Notes under the pieces: generated by a model
Seen by the model: the letters and a program-made list of their open reading frames with translations, nothing else
What the model was told of the DNA's origin: nothing
Databases searched by the model: none
Assembly (NCBI GenBank): GCA_030549495.1
Contig: JAUIRK010000343.1
Span: 1 to 64,000 of the forward strand
Direction of reading: 5' to 3'
Length of the DNA stretch: 64,000 bases
DNA from: Nectonema munidae
Taxonomy: Eukaryota > Nematomorpha > Nectonematoida > Nectonematidae
Part shown: positions 1 through 11,600 of the stretch, in pieces
Layout: each line of letters starts with the position of its first letter
Position numbering within the stretch: the stretch's first letter is position 1
Translations under genes and position numbers: made by a program

Positions 1-146
1 GCTGATAGGTAGAGGCGTCGCCTACCGATCCAAAGCCGTTGGGTTCGAATCCCGGCGATGCCATCGACTTATCATAAAAAGTTCATCAGTGCAGATATGG
101 AAGTTTCTACTTCCCTTGCATGAAACACCCTGTCAAAAAAAAAAAA
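1..146 (+). repeat. tRNA-derived SINE (family A), cut by window start
   Basis: The head resembles a tRNA: a degenerate A-box stretch (GATAGGTAGAGGC) followed by a perfect B box (GGTTCGAATCC), as used by RNA polymerase III. A unique body of about 70 bases ending in CATGAAACACCCTGTC follows, then a run of A. A second copy sharing head and body lies at 14824-14944. The unique body and A tail show this is a SINE and not a tRNA gene. The 5' end may lie outside the window. Confidence 0.75.
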
Positions 147-154
147 AATATATA

Positions 155-776
155 TACCTTTCATCAACTCCCTACCTCTCAAAATCTTTCTATCACCCTT
201 TCACTTATCCTCTCCAGAAGAATGGCATATATCCATATCTTCATCTCAAAATGCACTGATCGCCTTTTTACCACACATCAGCACAATGCACACAACTTTC
301 AAAAACAAAAAATGTACACCACCCCGTTCAACTATTCGTTGGCTATCAGGCCATTGCCCATGCAAAGCATATCTTTTCCGAATTAAAGTAAGCGAAAATC
401 CATACTGTCGTTTCGGATGCGACACAATAGAAACGCCATACTACCTCATATTCACATGTCAAATCTTCTCTTATCATCGCCAAGATCTTCTATTTCGCGG
501 CCTTTCTTTACTTAACAGATCTCCAACAACACTCTCAGATCTTCTGTTACACCCAACACTACTAAAATCCCTAGCAACCCTCATTGACACCATTGAAACA
601 ACTCTCACCACCGTCGATAACCCTATAACAAACTAATCTGCTTTTCTCTTCTACTTTTAGGACAACCTATCTCTACCAACATCTGCATCTTTCTTAACCA
701 ACTCTCAAGCTTACGCGAGCATATCAGCTCACGCTGGAAAGTGCTTTGAAATCCACCTACCTACCTACCTACCTAC
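155..776 (+). mobile_element. LINE 3' end with C-terminal ORF2 fragment
   Basis: A frame at 286-636 (116 residues) has the layout of the C-terminal end of a non-LTR retrotransposon polyprotein: IRWLSGHCPCKAYLFRIKV, then a cysteine/histidine knuckle around C-RFGC-ETPYYLIFTC. This matches the segment downstream of the reverse transcriptase (and RNase H, where present) in R1/I/LOA-like LINEs. A 3' UTR of about 115 bases follows, ending in a (CTAC)n microsatellite at 751-776, a typical LINE tail. The element is 5'-truncated and sits directly after SINE A. The clade is my inference; the LINE nature is well supported. Confidence 0.7.
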
Positions 777-1283
777 AGTTTAGTAAAAGTTAATTTAAAA
801 AAGATGAAATACACTCTGTGACAAAGAATAATTTTTAAAATTTTAATTTTAAAATATTAAGATGAAATATAAAGCAGTAAAATTTTTTACAAGATTAATT
901 GACTATATGTCTAGTGATGTTTTTAACGTGAAAACTTACGATGATTTATAAAAATAATATTTACCCCTTTTTTTTATTAAAGTTTTCAGTTGACATTTTT
1001 TTTGATCATTACTAAATTAATTCATGATTATATTATCATAACCTTCAATTTAACTGAATAAAATAAAATTTAATTCTGCAAATCAATGTAAATTTGCCGT
1101 TTTTTAGTTTTTGGTTCTTCGATCTTTAACCATTATTTGATATAAATCTTTTTTGAAATACGTTTTATTTTTTAATTTTGAGATAGAAGTTAGTTATATA
1201 TAATAGTTAAAATTTGTCTTATAAAAAGGTATAAAAACATTAAAGTAGTACAAATCAAAAGATAGAAGATACTGTAATGTCTG
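777..1283. other. AT-rich stretch, no gene seen
   Basis: Long A and T runs with no open frame or recognised repeat. The last part may be the 5' flank or degraded N-terminal coding region of the Tigger relic that follows. Confidence 0.5.
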
Positions 1284-2075
1284 TATATTTCAAAATTTAG
1301 AGGATATAAAACAATGGAAAGAAAGACTACCTGAAATTATCACAGATTACCTACCTAACGATATATATAACATGGATCAAACTGCTTTGTTTTTTCGGTC
1401 TTTACCAAATCGCACATTATCAGTCCGTGGAGAAGAATGCACTGGAGGAAACCGTAACAAAGATAGCTTGACTGTTGCTTCGCTCACAAATATGACTGGC
1501 AACATGGAAAAAGCCATTGTAATCGGCAGATCTGCTCGTCCAAGGTCTTTTAAGAAAATTAATATTTACTCTCTTCCTGTTCACTATTACAATAATTCAA
1601 AAGCTTGAGTAACGAGTAAAATTTTTTCAAAGGTTGATAAAAGAAAAACGTAAAATTATTTTATTTGTTGATAATGCACCCAGTCACATAGTACAAGTCA
1701 GCTTGTCTAACATAAAAATTTGTCTTTTACCTCCTAATATAACACCTGTTTTACAACCTCTTAATGGTGGAATTATAGGCAATTTTAAAAAACTTCAGTT
1801 GCGCTCACTTCTTTGCTCTACCAAAAAATTCTTTGATTGAAAAAATTACTCCTTTACAAGAAATAATGTGGATTGATCAAGCTGTTTCTCAAATCCAGCA
1901 ATCTACCATTACAATATCTTTTATTAAATGCGGCTTTACTTTACTATCTCTTTCTGAAAACATGGAGAATGATGTTTCAGAGGAAACAGAAATGTCGTTA
2001 CATTAAAATCTCATGTTGAAGCTGCAAGAAAGCTAAATTTTTCGGGTAGTAATAAAATACGCGAACAATATTAAA
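1284..2075 (+). pseudogene. Tigger/pogo (DDE_1, CENP-B-like) transposase relic
   Basis: Conceptual translation gives the catalytic core of a Tigger/pogo transposase in pieces. First comes IYNMDQTALFFRSLPNRTLS with the first D, then a GEEC-GGNRNKDSLTV block, an IGRSARPRSFKK block and LPVHYYNNSKAWVTSKIFSK. Further on come VDNAPSHIVQ (second acidic position, seen at 1634-1840) and LLPPNITPVLQPLNGGII. The usual order of the family is kept. The frame shifts near 1605-1640 and again after 1837, so it is not functional. The coding end reads NKIREQY-stop near 2071. The same terminus occurs in reverse at 12240-12504, showing a repeated family. The DNA-binding N-terminus is not recognisable. Confidence 0.85.
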
Positions 2076-3254
2076 ATACACTATTTTTCAATTATAATGC
2101 TTATAAAAAACATATTTTCCATCTTTTTAAGCAATTTCTTTCAATTTAATCATTTATATAGGTATTTTTTTTGATAATTAATTTATTATCGTAATCTCTA
2201 ACCACTTCAGTCTTTAATGTTTCCTATATTTGAAAATTTAAAATTACCGCGTTACATTTGTAATATTAATTTTTTTAGAAACATTTTTAAATACTATTAA
2301 AAAAAATCTTTTTAATTATCGTGTATTTACTTTGGTTTATTTTTAATTTATATAAGATTACACCTAGTTATAAAATTTTTGTTTTTAATTTTCCTTGAAG
2401 AAATAATTTTTAAAATAACCTTATTGTTCTCATTAATTAAAATTTTAAATAATTTTTTGAAAATATTTTACTTGTTTCGGAACCTAGTTGAATTATTTTG
2501 ACATTAGTTTTTATGACACCCTATTTTCTAAAATTCGTAATGCAACTTTAATTCAATTGAAGATGAGATAATTTAAAAATATATAATAATAATAGTTTTA
2601 AATCAACACCAAGTTAGTGTTTAAATTATTTGACGTTTGATTTAATGTTTTTATAACAATTTTATCATCAGTTAAATTTTTAATCAATATTTGCTACAAA
2701 GTTTAATTAAACTATTCATATTTTGAGTAGTGTGTCCAAGATAGACAATAAATTATTTGTTAATTAAAGATAATAGAAATTAGTTGAAAAAGCATTAACT
2801 TTTGATCTGAAAGGTTGATTCAAATTCCATGACCGGTTCCAAAAGACACAGCTAGCGTTTTAAAAAAAAGTGAAAAATTAAAAGGATTAATTTAAATAAT
2901 TTTATACAATAGTTTTTCTTGTTGTGGTAAAACAAGTCCGCTCTAACCATTATTAGAGTTATTTAACACAATCTATAATAATTATTTATATTAATTTTTT
3001 AGGATTGACAAGTCAAATAAAGATTTCTCACAGTTCATCCGATTCATCTCATTGATTAGTAGAAATTTTTTTTAATAAAATTATTTTCCCATAATTTTAT
3101 AAATTTTTATTATTTGCTCAATATTTCAATTTTTGGAAGATTTAAAACCCTCATCAGACTGCTTAATTTCCATTATACAATCTGCCCACCTGAACACAAT
3201 CGTAACAAATTGAAAAAGTGCCATTTTTTTAATAATTTATAAATATTTTCAATG
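2076..3254. other. Tigger 3' tail then AT-rich sequence, no gene
   Basis: Roughly 2076-2260 still aligns to the reverse-oriented Tigger tail at 12240-12504, for example the block around TTTAATCATTTATATAGG. The rest to 3254 is AT-rich and holds no recognised gene or repeat. Confidence 0.5.
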
Positions 3255-4100
3255 TCATATCTATATTTCAACTATGCTGAATTCAGTGGTGATGTTTATT
3301 TTTTTAATCAAAGCTGTCAAAAAATTGATTTATCATTTTCCAACCAATCTCAAAAAGGAACTTTACATTTAAATAATTATCTAATGTTTTTTACACATAT
3401 ATACCCATTTTCAACTATTGAATTCAATGGTGATATACATTTTTTTCAAAATCAATCAAACCTGTCAAAAATTGATTTATATATGACAGCTCAATTCAAA
3501 AAGGAACTATTCATTTAAATAAATTTCCCAAATTTTTTTACACATATATACCCATTTTCAACTATGCTGAATTCAGTGGTGATGTCCATTTTTATTTATC
3601 AAAATCAATCAGGGCTGTTAAAAAATTGATTTATATATGGCAGCTCATCTCAAAAAGAAACTTCATTTAAATAATCTATAAAGTTTTTTACACATATATA
3701 CCCATTTTCTGCTATGCTGAATTCAGTGGTGATATCAATTTTTATCAAAATCAATCAAAGCTCTCAAAAAATTGATTTATATATGACAGCTTATCTCAAA
3801 AAGGGACTATTCATTAAAATAATTTTCCAATGTTTTTTACACATATATACCCATTTTCAACTATGATGAATTCAGTGGTGATGTCCATTTTTTTATCAAA
3901 ATTAATCAAAGCTGTGAAAAAATTTATTTATATATGACAGCTCATCTCAAAAAGAAACTTCATTTAAATAATCTATAAAGTTTTTTACACATATATATCT
4001 ATTTTCAACTATGCTTAATTCAGTGGTGATGTCCATTTTTTTTATCAAAATCATTCAAGCTGTCAAAAAATGATTTATATTTGACAAAAAAATTTAATGA
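3255..4100 (+). repeat. Satellite A tandem array (about 149-bp monomer, six units)
   Basis: The block GAATTCAGTGGTGAT recurs at 3279, 3420 (variant), 3569, 3719, 3868 and 4016 (variant), giving spacings of about 141-150 bases. Each unit also carries ACACATATATACCCATTTTC and a GCTGTCAAAAAATTGATTTAT segment. The same monomer in reverse complement forms the array at about 31660-32930. Open frames inside (3252-3518) are by-products of the repeat. Confidence 0.9.
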
Positions 4101-4799
4101 AAAGCAGCTTTTCATTAAAATGCTTATATAAAGTACTATACTAAAAAATACTGTCGGATATATTAAACCTTAAATCCAAAATCAGCCTAGAAATGAAACT
4201 AGCATGGTCGATTTTGTATAAAAGCATATATTTCATGTAAAATTTGAATGAATGTTTTTCGTCAAAAATGTGTAGATGGCGTAAAATAAACAAGTTTGTA
4301 AATATTTTCTCTCTTCCTATTTATAAAATTTTTTTATTTCTTCAAAATTTTTTAGTTAAAATTTACACATTCATTATTTTGATCTTTCGGTTAGTAAATT
4401 ATTATATGAATTCAAAATTTTTTGGAAATTATGTTTGAATAAACGTGTGAACACTTTTTTGTATTTATAGGAGAATGGAATAACTTAATTAAAATATACA
4501 GAGTATCATCAACTCACTGAACTTTAATTTTTTGAAAATACCTTCAACATCTCTGGAATTTCATCTGATTGGTTCTGTCTTTATTATGTCACTCATATTT
4601 TAAAATAGAAGAAAAAGTAAAACTGAAATTTTTATTAAAAATAGAAATTATGAACTATTTTCACATACTGAAATTATATGATCACTACATATTTTTTACT
4701 ACACTTTCCACACTCCTATCTCGTGGTTTTTCTACATTCCTTTACATGGCATCTTGTTTGTGAGCTGGCTCTTTGTACCACATTAACATTATTATGATT
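4101..4799. other. AT-rich, no gene seen
   Basis: No supported gene or repeat. Short open frames at 4244-4438 and 4569-4763 resemble no family I know and have the base composition of their surroundings. Confidence 0.45.
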
Positions 4800-5815
4800 G
4801 GAGTAAGCATTTGGCAACATACCATAAGCCAAAAAAGTATCTTTTTTTGATTATAAATTGTTATATCTTTCTGCTCTTTTTAGCCAATGAATGAGTCAAT
4901 TTTTTAGGAACTTTATATCCATTTTGTTTCATAATTAAAAACGAGTTGAGAGTAGAAATATCCAAAATGTTTGATAAAAATACTAACGGATATCTGTTAG
5001 TTTTCCTTCTACAATTAAAATTTCCGACTCTCTGGTTCATTATATAAACTCTTCCTTTATACTTAGTGTAATCAAGTATTATATCCGGTTTTTATCATAT
5101 CGTTCAACACTTATCCTTTTTTGAATATGAAAAGAAGACAGCAATATGACAGATTTGTTTTTTAGCATTATAAGAACACAAAATAACTTTTTTTTCATGA
5201 TTATAGAGATATCAAATAACTCTAAATTTTAAATTGTTGATAATTTTATAAACATTCCTAGAATTTTGTCTTATTGTCTCTGTCATCGTAATCCCGTATA
5301 ATAAAAGTGTTTCACACAAATCAAATGAAACAAAAAATCTATCCAAATAAACATTTCTGTTTGTTTTATAATCGGGCTCACATAAAAATAAACTAACTTT
5401 TTTTGCAATGCCGTTCGCACGTTCATTTCCTTCTTTTCTCAAGTAAAAAAAGATTCTAATGAGCAAACCCATTTTCACCATCCAATAACCAAAATATTTT
5501 TACACCATACCTTACAAGGGTTTTTGTGCGTATGTAACCTTCTTCTAGGAACATAAACACGATAAGAGTAAAGCTGTTCGTCAATAGTTAGGTTTGGGCT
5601 TGGTGTATTTAGTCAAATTTAAATCAAACAGATCATATACATTCCTTATAGCCCCCAAATTTTTGCATTTGTTTTTAGATAATTTGTCATCTAGTGATAA
5701 CATTCCCAGAAATTCTTTCAATCTATTTTTTGACATAGCACAACCGTAAAATGGTATAGAATCAGAAGTTTTGTATAAACTTTCAATGCTCGCCAAATTT
5801 GCCATATGACTAACA
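4800..5815 (-). pseudogene. piggyBac transposase relic (copy 1)
   Basis: Two frames read on the minus strand in the correct order. 5581-5805 has a segment like the N-terminal half of DDE_Tnp_1_7 (FYGCAMSKNRLKEFLGMLSL, then a stretch ending RNVYDLFD). 5212-5481 carries NVYLDRFFVSFDLCETLLLY followed by GITMTETIRQNSRNV. That corresponds to the family's N-x-DNY/FF-S-x-x-LA-x-L-L...G-T-IR-x-NR block, with the catalytic aspartate kept as D in LDRFF. The middle (including the DEQ region) is missing or unreadable and the two parts are in different frames, so this is dead. I could not find its TTAA ends. It is a plausible relative of the machinery that moved the element at 29125-33163, but that link is only inference. 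Confidence 0.75.
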
Positions 5816-6471
5816 GCTCTAATTATGATTGCGCAACCAGTATAAAACTCGTAAATTGGGAAATCATTTACACTATTAATTTCAGCTTTTTAATTTGTGT
5901 GCAGCAAAATACTATTTATTATATTTCGAAAAAAAATAAATTTAAAGCTTCATACTCCAGGAGAAATTAAAGTACCAGGAACAAAATTGATTATATCTCT
6001 TGAGAGTAAAGGATGAAAAAAAGGATTTGGAGACCAGTTAATATTATTTGGACAGAGATTAGATGTAGAAATATATGTGTTATTGGACTTTCTAATTATT
6101 ATTATTCCAATCTTTTCATTTTCAACTTCAGATGATGTTTTTTATTTCAAGGGACAAAAAATCTTCTTCACTTGTACAAACTAAATCTGATGATGAAGAC
6201 ATGAATATCAACTCAGAAAATATAAAATGTTTACAAGTGAAGAACAAAATGAATGAGTATTATAAAGACAAGTGAACATATGTTACATGAGCGTTTGCTA
6301 AAAATTTGTCATGTATATAAGCACTTCCTTTCAAATTGATTAAGTACCTTTAGAATGAAACTTTTTCTTTTATAATAATTTGATGTTGTAATCATCCCTC
6401 TTTCATTATGATAGAATTTTTCTAAGAAAAAAAAGGTTTTAGTGTGTAAAAGGTTTTATCATTGAAAAGGC
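5816..6471. other. AT-rich, possible piggyBac 5' remains
   Basis: No clear gene. The position relative to the piggyBac relic would fit its N-terminal coding part or 5' UTR, but no readable match is seen. Confidence 0.35.
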
Positions 6472-6573
6472 ATATTGGGCCACTTGTATCGAACTATTAG
6501 GAAAGTAGGCGTAATGCGGGATCAAACACAAGATCTTGAGTTATTAAAAGTCACTAGCTAACCAACCTTACTC
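6472..6573 (-). repeat. tRNA-derived SINE (family B)
   Basis: Read on the minus strand it starts GGAGTAAGGTTGGTTAGCTAG, carries a B box (TGTTTGATCCCGC, one change from consensus) and then the shared body TTCCTAATAGTTCGATACAAG. The same body occurs at 39881-40035 and 53629-53792. Its head abuts the hAT terminus at 6574. Confidence 0.75.
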
Positions 6574-6825
6574 CAGGGGCGCACATCCTCAAAATTATTG
6601 GGGGGGGGGGCGAAATTTTTTTCTTACAATTTTCAAAATTAGTGGTCTGGAAATACCACGGGAGACCAAATATTCAAGCAATCCTTTAAAATAGAGTGTA
6701 CTCAGCGCATACCTAAGGTCCTTTATAAGACTACTTTTTTTTTTTTTTTACAAAATTAGTGAATTTAAATATTATACTTCCAGCGAAAATATTTTAATTA
6801 AATTTGCATATCGAATATAGTGCGC

Positions 6826-7386
6826 AGAAAAAATGCCCCAATTAAAAAGTAGGAAAAAAATGCCCCAATTAAAAAGTAGTAAAAAATGCCCCTGAAAAAA
6901 ATGCCCCAATTTAAAATTAGGAAAAAATGCCCCAACACAAAAAATTATTAATTAAAATTTTTAAAAAAGATATGTCAAATAAAGATTTTTTGTAAAAAAA
7001 AGTTAACTTTTCATCTAAAACATTTAAAATTTAATTAAAGTAAACTAAAAAACTCAACATACGACAATTTTTTAAATACAAAAATTTTTTTTATAAAAGA
7101 GCAAATATTTTTGGACTTTGTGTGTATCAGAACACTTTCTAAATATAATTTGTATTTGAACTGATTTTAAGAACACATTCCCACAAATCTGCACCTTTGC
7201 TATTGTTTTCAAGAACTTTATATAAAAAAACCCTATAGATTAAGAAATTTTAGAAATTTAGCCTTTCAAAACGGTACCAAATAAAAATATTTATATAATT
7301 AAAAAAATCCTGAAAATCAAAAATTAGGGAGCATTTTTTCCTACTTTTTAATTGGGGGCATTTTTTCTGGGGGCATTTTTACCTAC
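6826..7386. repeat. Inverted-repeat insertion with ATGCCCC-rich arms
   Basis: The left arm (6826-6935) has about four imperfect repeats of AAAAAATGCCCCAATTAAAA. The right arm (7322-7386) contains the reverse complement (CTACTTTTTAATTGGGGGCA) twice. The interior is AT-rich without coding capacity. The structure is that of a foldback or MITE-like insertion. It is absent from the other copies of the surrounding hAT element. Confidence 0.55.
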
Positions 7387-7915
7387 AACCATCGAATATA
7401 CACTAGTTTAAAAAAATCCAAAAATGTTAGGGGGTAGAATAGGCTTTTCATTTGAAAAATGAAGTAGTCTACCAGGCACATTACAGGAATTGATGAAAGG
7501 ATATTTGATTCATAGAGAAAACAAATAACTGAAGGTTTTATATGAGTGAATGTAGTCTAAAGGCAAAGAGTCTACTAGATACCCTGCGATGTTTATATGA
7601 AAAAATGTGATTGATTCAGGGGCAAGGGTATAAAACGAAGTTATAATTGTGCAAACAAAAATAAAGCAAAAAATTAAGATCGCATTATTTCATTTTACTC
7701 AACATCATTCAAAAATAGTTTAAAAGCTAAATTGATACAAGCTACAAAAAGTAAAATAACTGTTAACATTTTGCAATGATTTGCCTTTTGTAATAATTGT
7801 AAGGAAAAAAAGTCTATGAGAAAAAGTTATAGAGCTTGAACAAAAACTAAAAAATTTTAGAGCATAACTTAAGTTTTTTGAAAATTAATTTGACGTATCC
7901 CCTACATCATACTCT

Positions 7916-8085
7916 ATGGGTGGCATGGCAGGTTGGTTGAGATGATGGACTCAACACTTTTTTAATTAATTAATCCAGAAGCCTCTGGATTCGATTTCTT
8001 ATCGATACGAATTTGTTCATAGTTTGACATAAGCGGTACATCAGTCTTGGTCAATGAAAATGCATCCGCTGCACCTTACCTTTTA
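7916..8085 (+). repeat. SINE family B, diverged subtype
   Basis: It shares GGTTGGTTGAGATGATGGACT, a B-box-like GGATTCGATTTC, and the body TCATAGTTTGACATAAGCGG with family B. It carries an extra AT-rich insertion near 7955-7975. The same subtype sits at the equivalent place in the hAT copy at 42126-42275, so it inserted before the two copies diverged. Confidence 0.7.
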
Positions 8086-8481
8086 CTCAAAATTGAAAAA
8101 TTTGCTACATAATTAACATAAGAGAGAAAGGAAACAAAATAAACTAAAAAAGCAATTTTCACTATTTTGAAATGGAACCGTCTGTTCTCAGAATAATTTT
8201 AAAATAATAGGAGGCATAAAGAATTAAAGTTTATTTGATATTTTCAAGTTTTTATAAGCAGCAAAAGCCAACCTTTAAGTAAATTAAAAAATTATTTAAA
8301 TAACGGTCGACATACATTTTGCCCCATAGACAATTTGCCCCCTGACAAATTTTCTCATAGGCTATTAGTTTCATCTATCTTTGCTTATTATATGTGTAAA
8401 ATTATTAAAAAATTTTATATTCTTGTTTATTTTATCTCTATATTATTTCAAATTATTCATTTTATCTCTTAATTTTTTAGA

Positions 8482-8650
8482 ATTGTCCATGAGACAAAAT
8501 GTCTTATGAAAATAACGGGGCGAATTGTCCATGAAACAAAATGTCTTATGAAAATAATGGGGCGAATTGTCCATGGGACGAACTGTCTTATGAAAATAAT
8601 GGGGCGAATTGTCCATGGGACAAACTGTCTTATGAAAATAATGGGGGAAA
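8482..8650. repeat. 42-bp minisatellite, about four units
   Basis: The unit GGGGCGAATTGTCCATGGGA + CAAACTGTCTTATGAAAATAAT recurs with few changes. As 42 is a multiple of three, both strands stay open, which explains the open frames at 8443-8679, 8469-8672 and 8506-8742. None of these looks like a real gene. A related single unit (GCCCCATAGACAATTTGCCCC) lies near 8322. Confidence 0.9.
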
Positions 8651-9112
8651 TGTCTGAGGACCAAACTAACATAAATCAAAGTATACGAGAAAGGAAAATC
8701 ATTGCGTTTTTTTTGAATATTTGTCTACAAATAAAATTCTGACAGCTGTCATAAATAGATCAAGTACATTTTTAACAACTGAAACATTTTGTTTCAATAT
8801 TATATTTTTATAATAATAATCAACAAATTTTCTTAAAAAAAGTGATTTGATTATGTACAGTGTTACTTATATTCTTGCTTTAGTGAATAGATAATCAAAA
8901 TATTCATACCCAAATAACTATTTAAAAAAATTTCTTGACTTGAAAAAATTAAAGTTTTCAAATGTTACAAAATGTAGCAAACGTAGTGATAAAGATTAAG
9001 TGACTTTTGTTGAAAAAAAATTCTTAGCGCGAGTCCAACAATATTCATTGTTATAAAATTGTAACGATTGAAAACTATTTTAATTTAACTCTAAATGCAA
9101 ATTAGACAGAAG

Positions 9113-9311
9113 CAGTGGTGTAGCCAAAAAAAAGTTGATAGAAGGGGCACAATTTAAAAACAAAAAAACTTGCGCAACATTATTTATACTTTCTTGATCC
9201 TTTCATTGGAGAAATTTTTAAAAACTTATATCGCATAAGTTGCATGGGGGCACCATGCGGTACATAGGAGTGTGGGCACGGCCCCTCATGCCCAGCCTAG
9301 CTACGTCACTG
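9113..9311. mobile_element. hAT MITE (199 bp) with target duplication and visible empty site
   Basis: The termini are CAGTGGTGTAGCC at the left and GGCTAGC..TACGTCACTG-type sequence at the right, an imperfect inverted pair. Flanks are GACAGAAG (9105-9112) and GAGAGAAG (9312-9319), 7 of 8 identical. The related copy at 41602-43621 has the same surrounding sequence with a single GAGAGAAG and no insert near 43139, which is the unoccupied site. A damaged relative lies at about 44220-44401. Confidence 0.85.
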
Positions 9312-9934
9312 GAGAGAAGAGAGCTGAATGAAATAGGAGAGCTTAACAAGAGAAGAGGGCTTGAATGAAAGGAAAGCTTGAATGAGCTTGAGTGAATGAT
9401 TGAGTTTTAGCAGAGAAAGCGGAAGAGAAAAACAGAGGAGAGAAAAAAAGAAATAGAATCATCACTGTGACAGAAGATGAGAAAATCTAGTGGATCATCA
9501 ACATGTGTTTGCCCAAAAAAAGAGGAGACACTGTGATAAACATTGGTTACTTATTGTGTGCATATTGAAGCAATGGATTATTATATAGCTCTCACACATC
9601 GTCTGTAAAATATGTTCGATAGGAATTTCAGAGCAACTTGGCATGATGTTTTATTGATTCGAAAGTCTGCATACATGTTTTATAAACAAGCAGCAACTCT
9701 TACTTATAGAAAATTATTGGTGGGGGGGGGAAGGTCATTTTCGCCCCCCTGAAAACACATTGGGGGGGGGGGGGCTTACTCACACCCTCTATATATAATA
9801 CAAGGCAAAAAATATGAATAAATATATACATATTCTGATAAAATGATAAAAATTTATTTTAAAAACCGGTAGATGGCGTTAAGAATATAAATAAAAATTT
9901 CGATTTTATGCATTATTTATTGTTGGAAACTTAA

Positions 9935-11600
9935 TATCTTGAAAATTTTTATCTAAATAAGTTAAACTCACCTTAAAGATTGATCTTTTGATTTGTAGAT
10001 TTTTTTATAAAATTTCAGAAATTTGTTTCAATGTTTAGTGTGAACACGATTGTGTTCAAGTGTCGGATGAGGGTTAAAGAATTTCAATATTCTTCAGTAG
10101 AGTATAAAAAAAAATTAGACTAAAAGTAAAATAGATGAGATATTAAAAGTTATGAATAAAAGAAATGAAAATATTTTAATGACAATAAAAATACATTTTA
10201 GGAGATACAAATCATTGAAATTTAGATTTAGTTCTTATGAAGTTTCTCCAAAACTTAAAAAAATAATATAGATATAAATGCAATCACTGATAACATGTAG
10301 TCATGTACATATAAAAGGATTATTATAATTACCTCTCAAAACTCAATTTTGAAATTTAAATCCTTTTTAAAAAATTTATAAGTAAAAAGTTTTAACACTA
10401 CGAGGAACAATTTTAAATTGAAAAAATTACTGTATTCTTTCTAATAAATGGCAGAAGGATATATATATATATTGAAAAGAGTCTGTTTTTGAAAGAAACA
10501 AGTAGTGTGATATTATTATGAGAATAGAAAAAATATGATGGATCCCATTTAATTCAGAGAAAGATCATTAAATTTAAATACTAACGGAAACATTAGAGAC
10601 TGGAGTGGTTTAAGATTACGAAAATAAATAAATTATCAAAAAGTTCATAAAAATACGAGTAATTTTTTTAAATACCTATATAAATGATTAAAATGAAAGA
10701 AATTGCTTAAAAAGAGTGAAATATGTTTTTTATAATCATTATAATTGAAAAATAATGTATTTTAATATTGTTCGCGTATTTTATCACTACCCAAATTTTT
10801 CTGACACTTAAGATAAGATAAGACTTTATTCATGTTTGAAAAATGAAGTGAACTAAACTTTCGTTTATGTGTTCACATGGGAAAAAATCCCTCATCCGTT
10901 CAGCGGAGAAGTATAAATGAGTTGAAATAAGAAGCATGAAAGGATGATAGACTCAAAAAACCCATAATAAACAAAATCAAAAATAAAATAAAAACAGAAT
11001 AATTTCAAGTTAGATACACACAGTCATAAAACATCATTTGATAGTTAAATTCCATTCTTCAAGCAAAGGAAGCATATCTGGATGTAGAAGAGTTGATGAG
11101 TGGATATATGAAAAAAAAAAAGCGGCGAGATTCTAAAAAAAAATACAAAGAAGAGGAAGCAAAAGAAAATCCAAAAATATTTAAAAAAAAAAATGTTTCA
11201 AATGAAATCAGCATAAGAAGGAAAAGAACTAACGAAACATGTGTAGTTTATATTTTTTTTTGAAGCTTTTAATATTTCTTAAATACCTAATATGTAAAGG
11301 AATGGAGTTCCATACGGCAATAGATTTTTTAAAAAAATGTTTATTAAAAGAAGTATATTTATAACGTTTATTACGTAAATTATTATTTGAGCGTAAATTA
11401 TATTGATAAAAATGATTATTTTTTATATAATAAATATTGAAAATATTTTTACTATTAATTACTTTATAAACAAAAATACCTAATTGAAACTTACTAATTT
11501 CTCCTAGAGTAAGTATGTTATGATTAAACACAACACTATTATGGTTTTTATAATCAATAAATTTAAAGGCACGTCTTTGTTTATTTTGTAAAATGTTAAA
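9935..11600. repeat. Tandem segmental duplication, proximal unit (1,666 bp)
   Basis: This segment and 11601-13297 are nearly identical throughout. Visible differences are mostly single-base and homopolymer changes plus one insertion of about 27-31 bases in the distal unit (near 11815). The junction at 11596-11605 joins GTTAAA to TATCTTG, with a shared TTAA at the breakpoints. The unit contains a LINE 3' end, so it arose after that LINE inserted. Confidence 0.9.
11229..11600 (-). pseudogene. Truncated duplicate of the LINE ORF2 C-terminus
   Basis: The 100-residue frame at 11229-11531 is identical to the last 100 residues of the frame at 12926-13558. It is cut off by the duplication breakpoint at 11600. 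It has no independent origin: it is the proximal copy made by the tandem duplication. Confidence 0.85.

Larger units (their letters stand above)
6574..9775 (+). mobile_element. Non-autonomous hAT-type element, copy 1 (with nested insertions)
   Basis: The left end CAGGGGCGCACATCC followed by a G run matches the inverted end of the complete copy at 41602-43621. From 7618 onward the two copies align in blocks (about 7618-8300 with 41818-42470; 8650-9110 and 9312-9740 with 42625-43590). No transposase frame is present. The right end is worn: after the G-rich AAAATTATTGG..GGTCATTTTCGCCCCCCTG block the final inverted terminus is not found. Copy 1 is longer because it has gained an inverted-repeat insertion, a 42-bp minisatellite and a MITE. 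Confidence 0.7.

Noticed and set aside
1-62. A tRNA gene
   Set aside because: The B box is perfect, but the head does not close into a proper tRNA acceptor stem and continues into a SINE body shared with 14824-14944.
3252-3518. An 88-residue open frame
   Set aside because: It lies within satellite A and repeats with it; no protein family.
3255-4100. CRISPR-like array
   Set aside because: Whole units of about 149 bp are repeated without unique spacers, in an animal genome; it is a satellite.
8443-8742. Three overlapping open frames on both strands
   Set aside because: They arise because the 42-bp minisatellite unit is a multiple of three; the peptides are just repeats.
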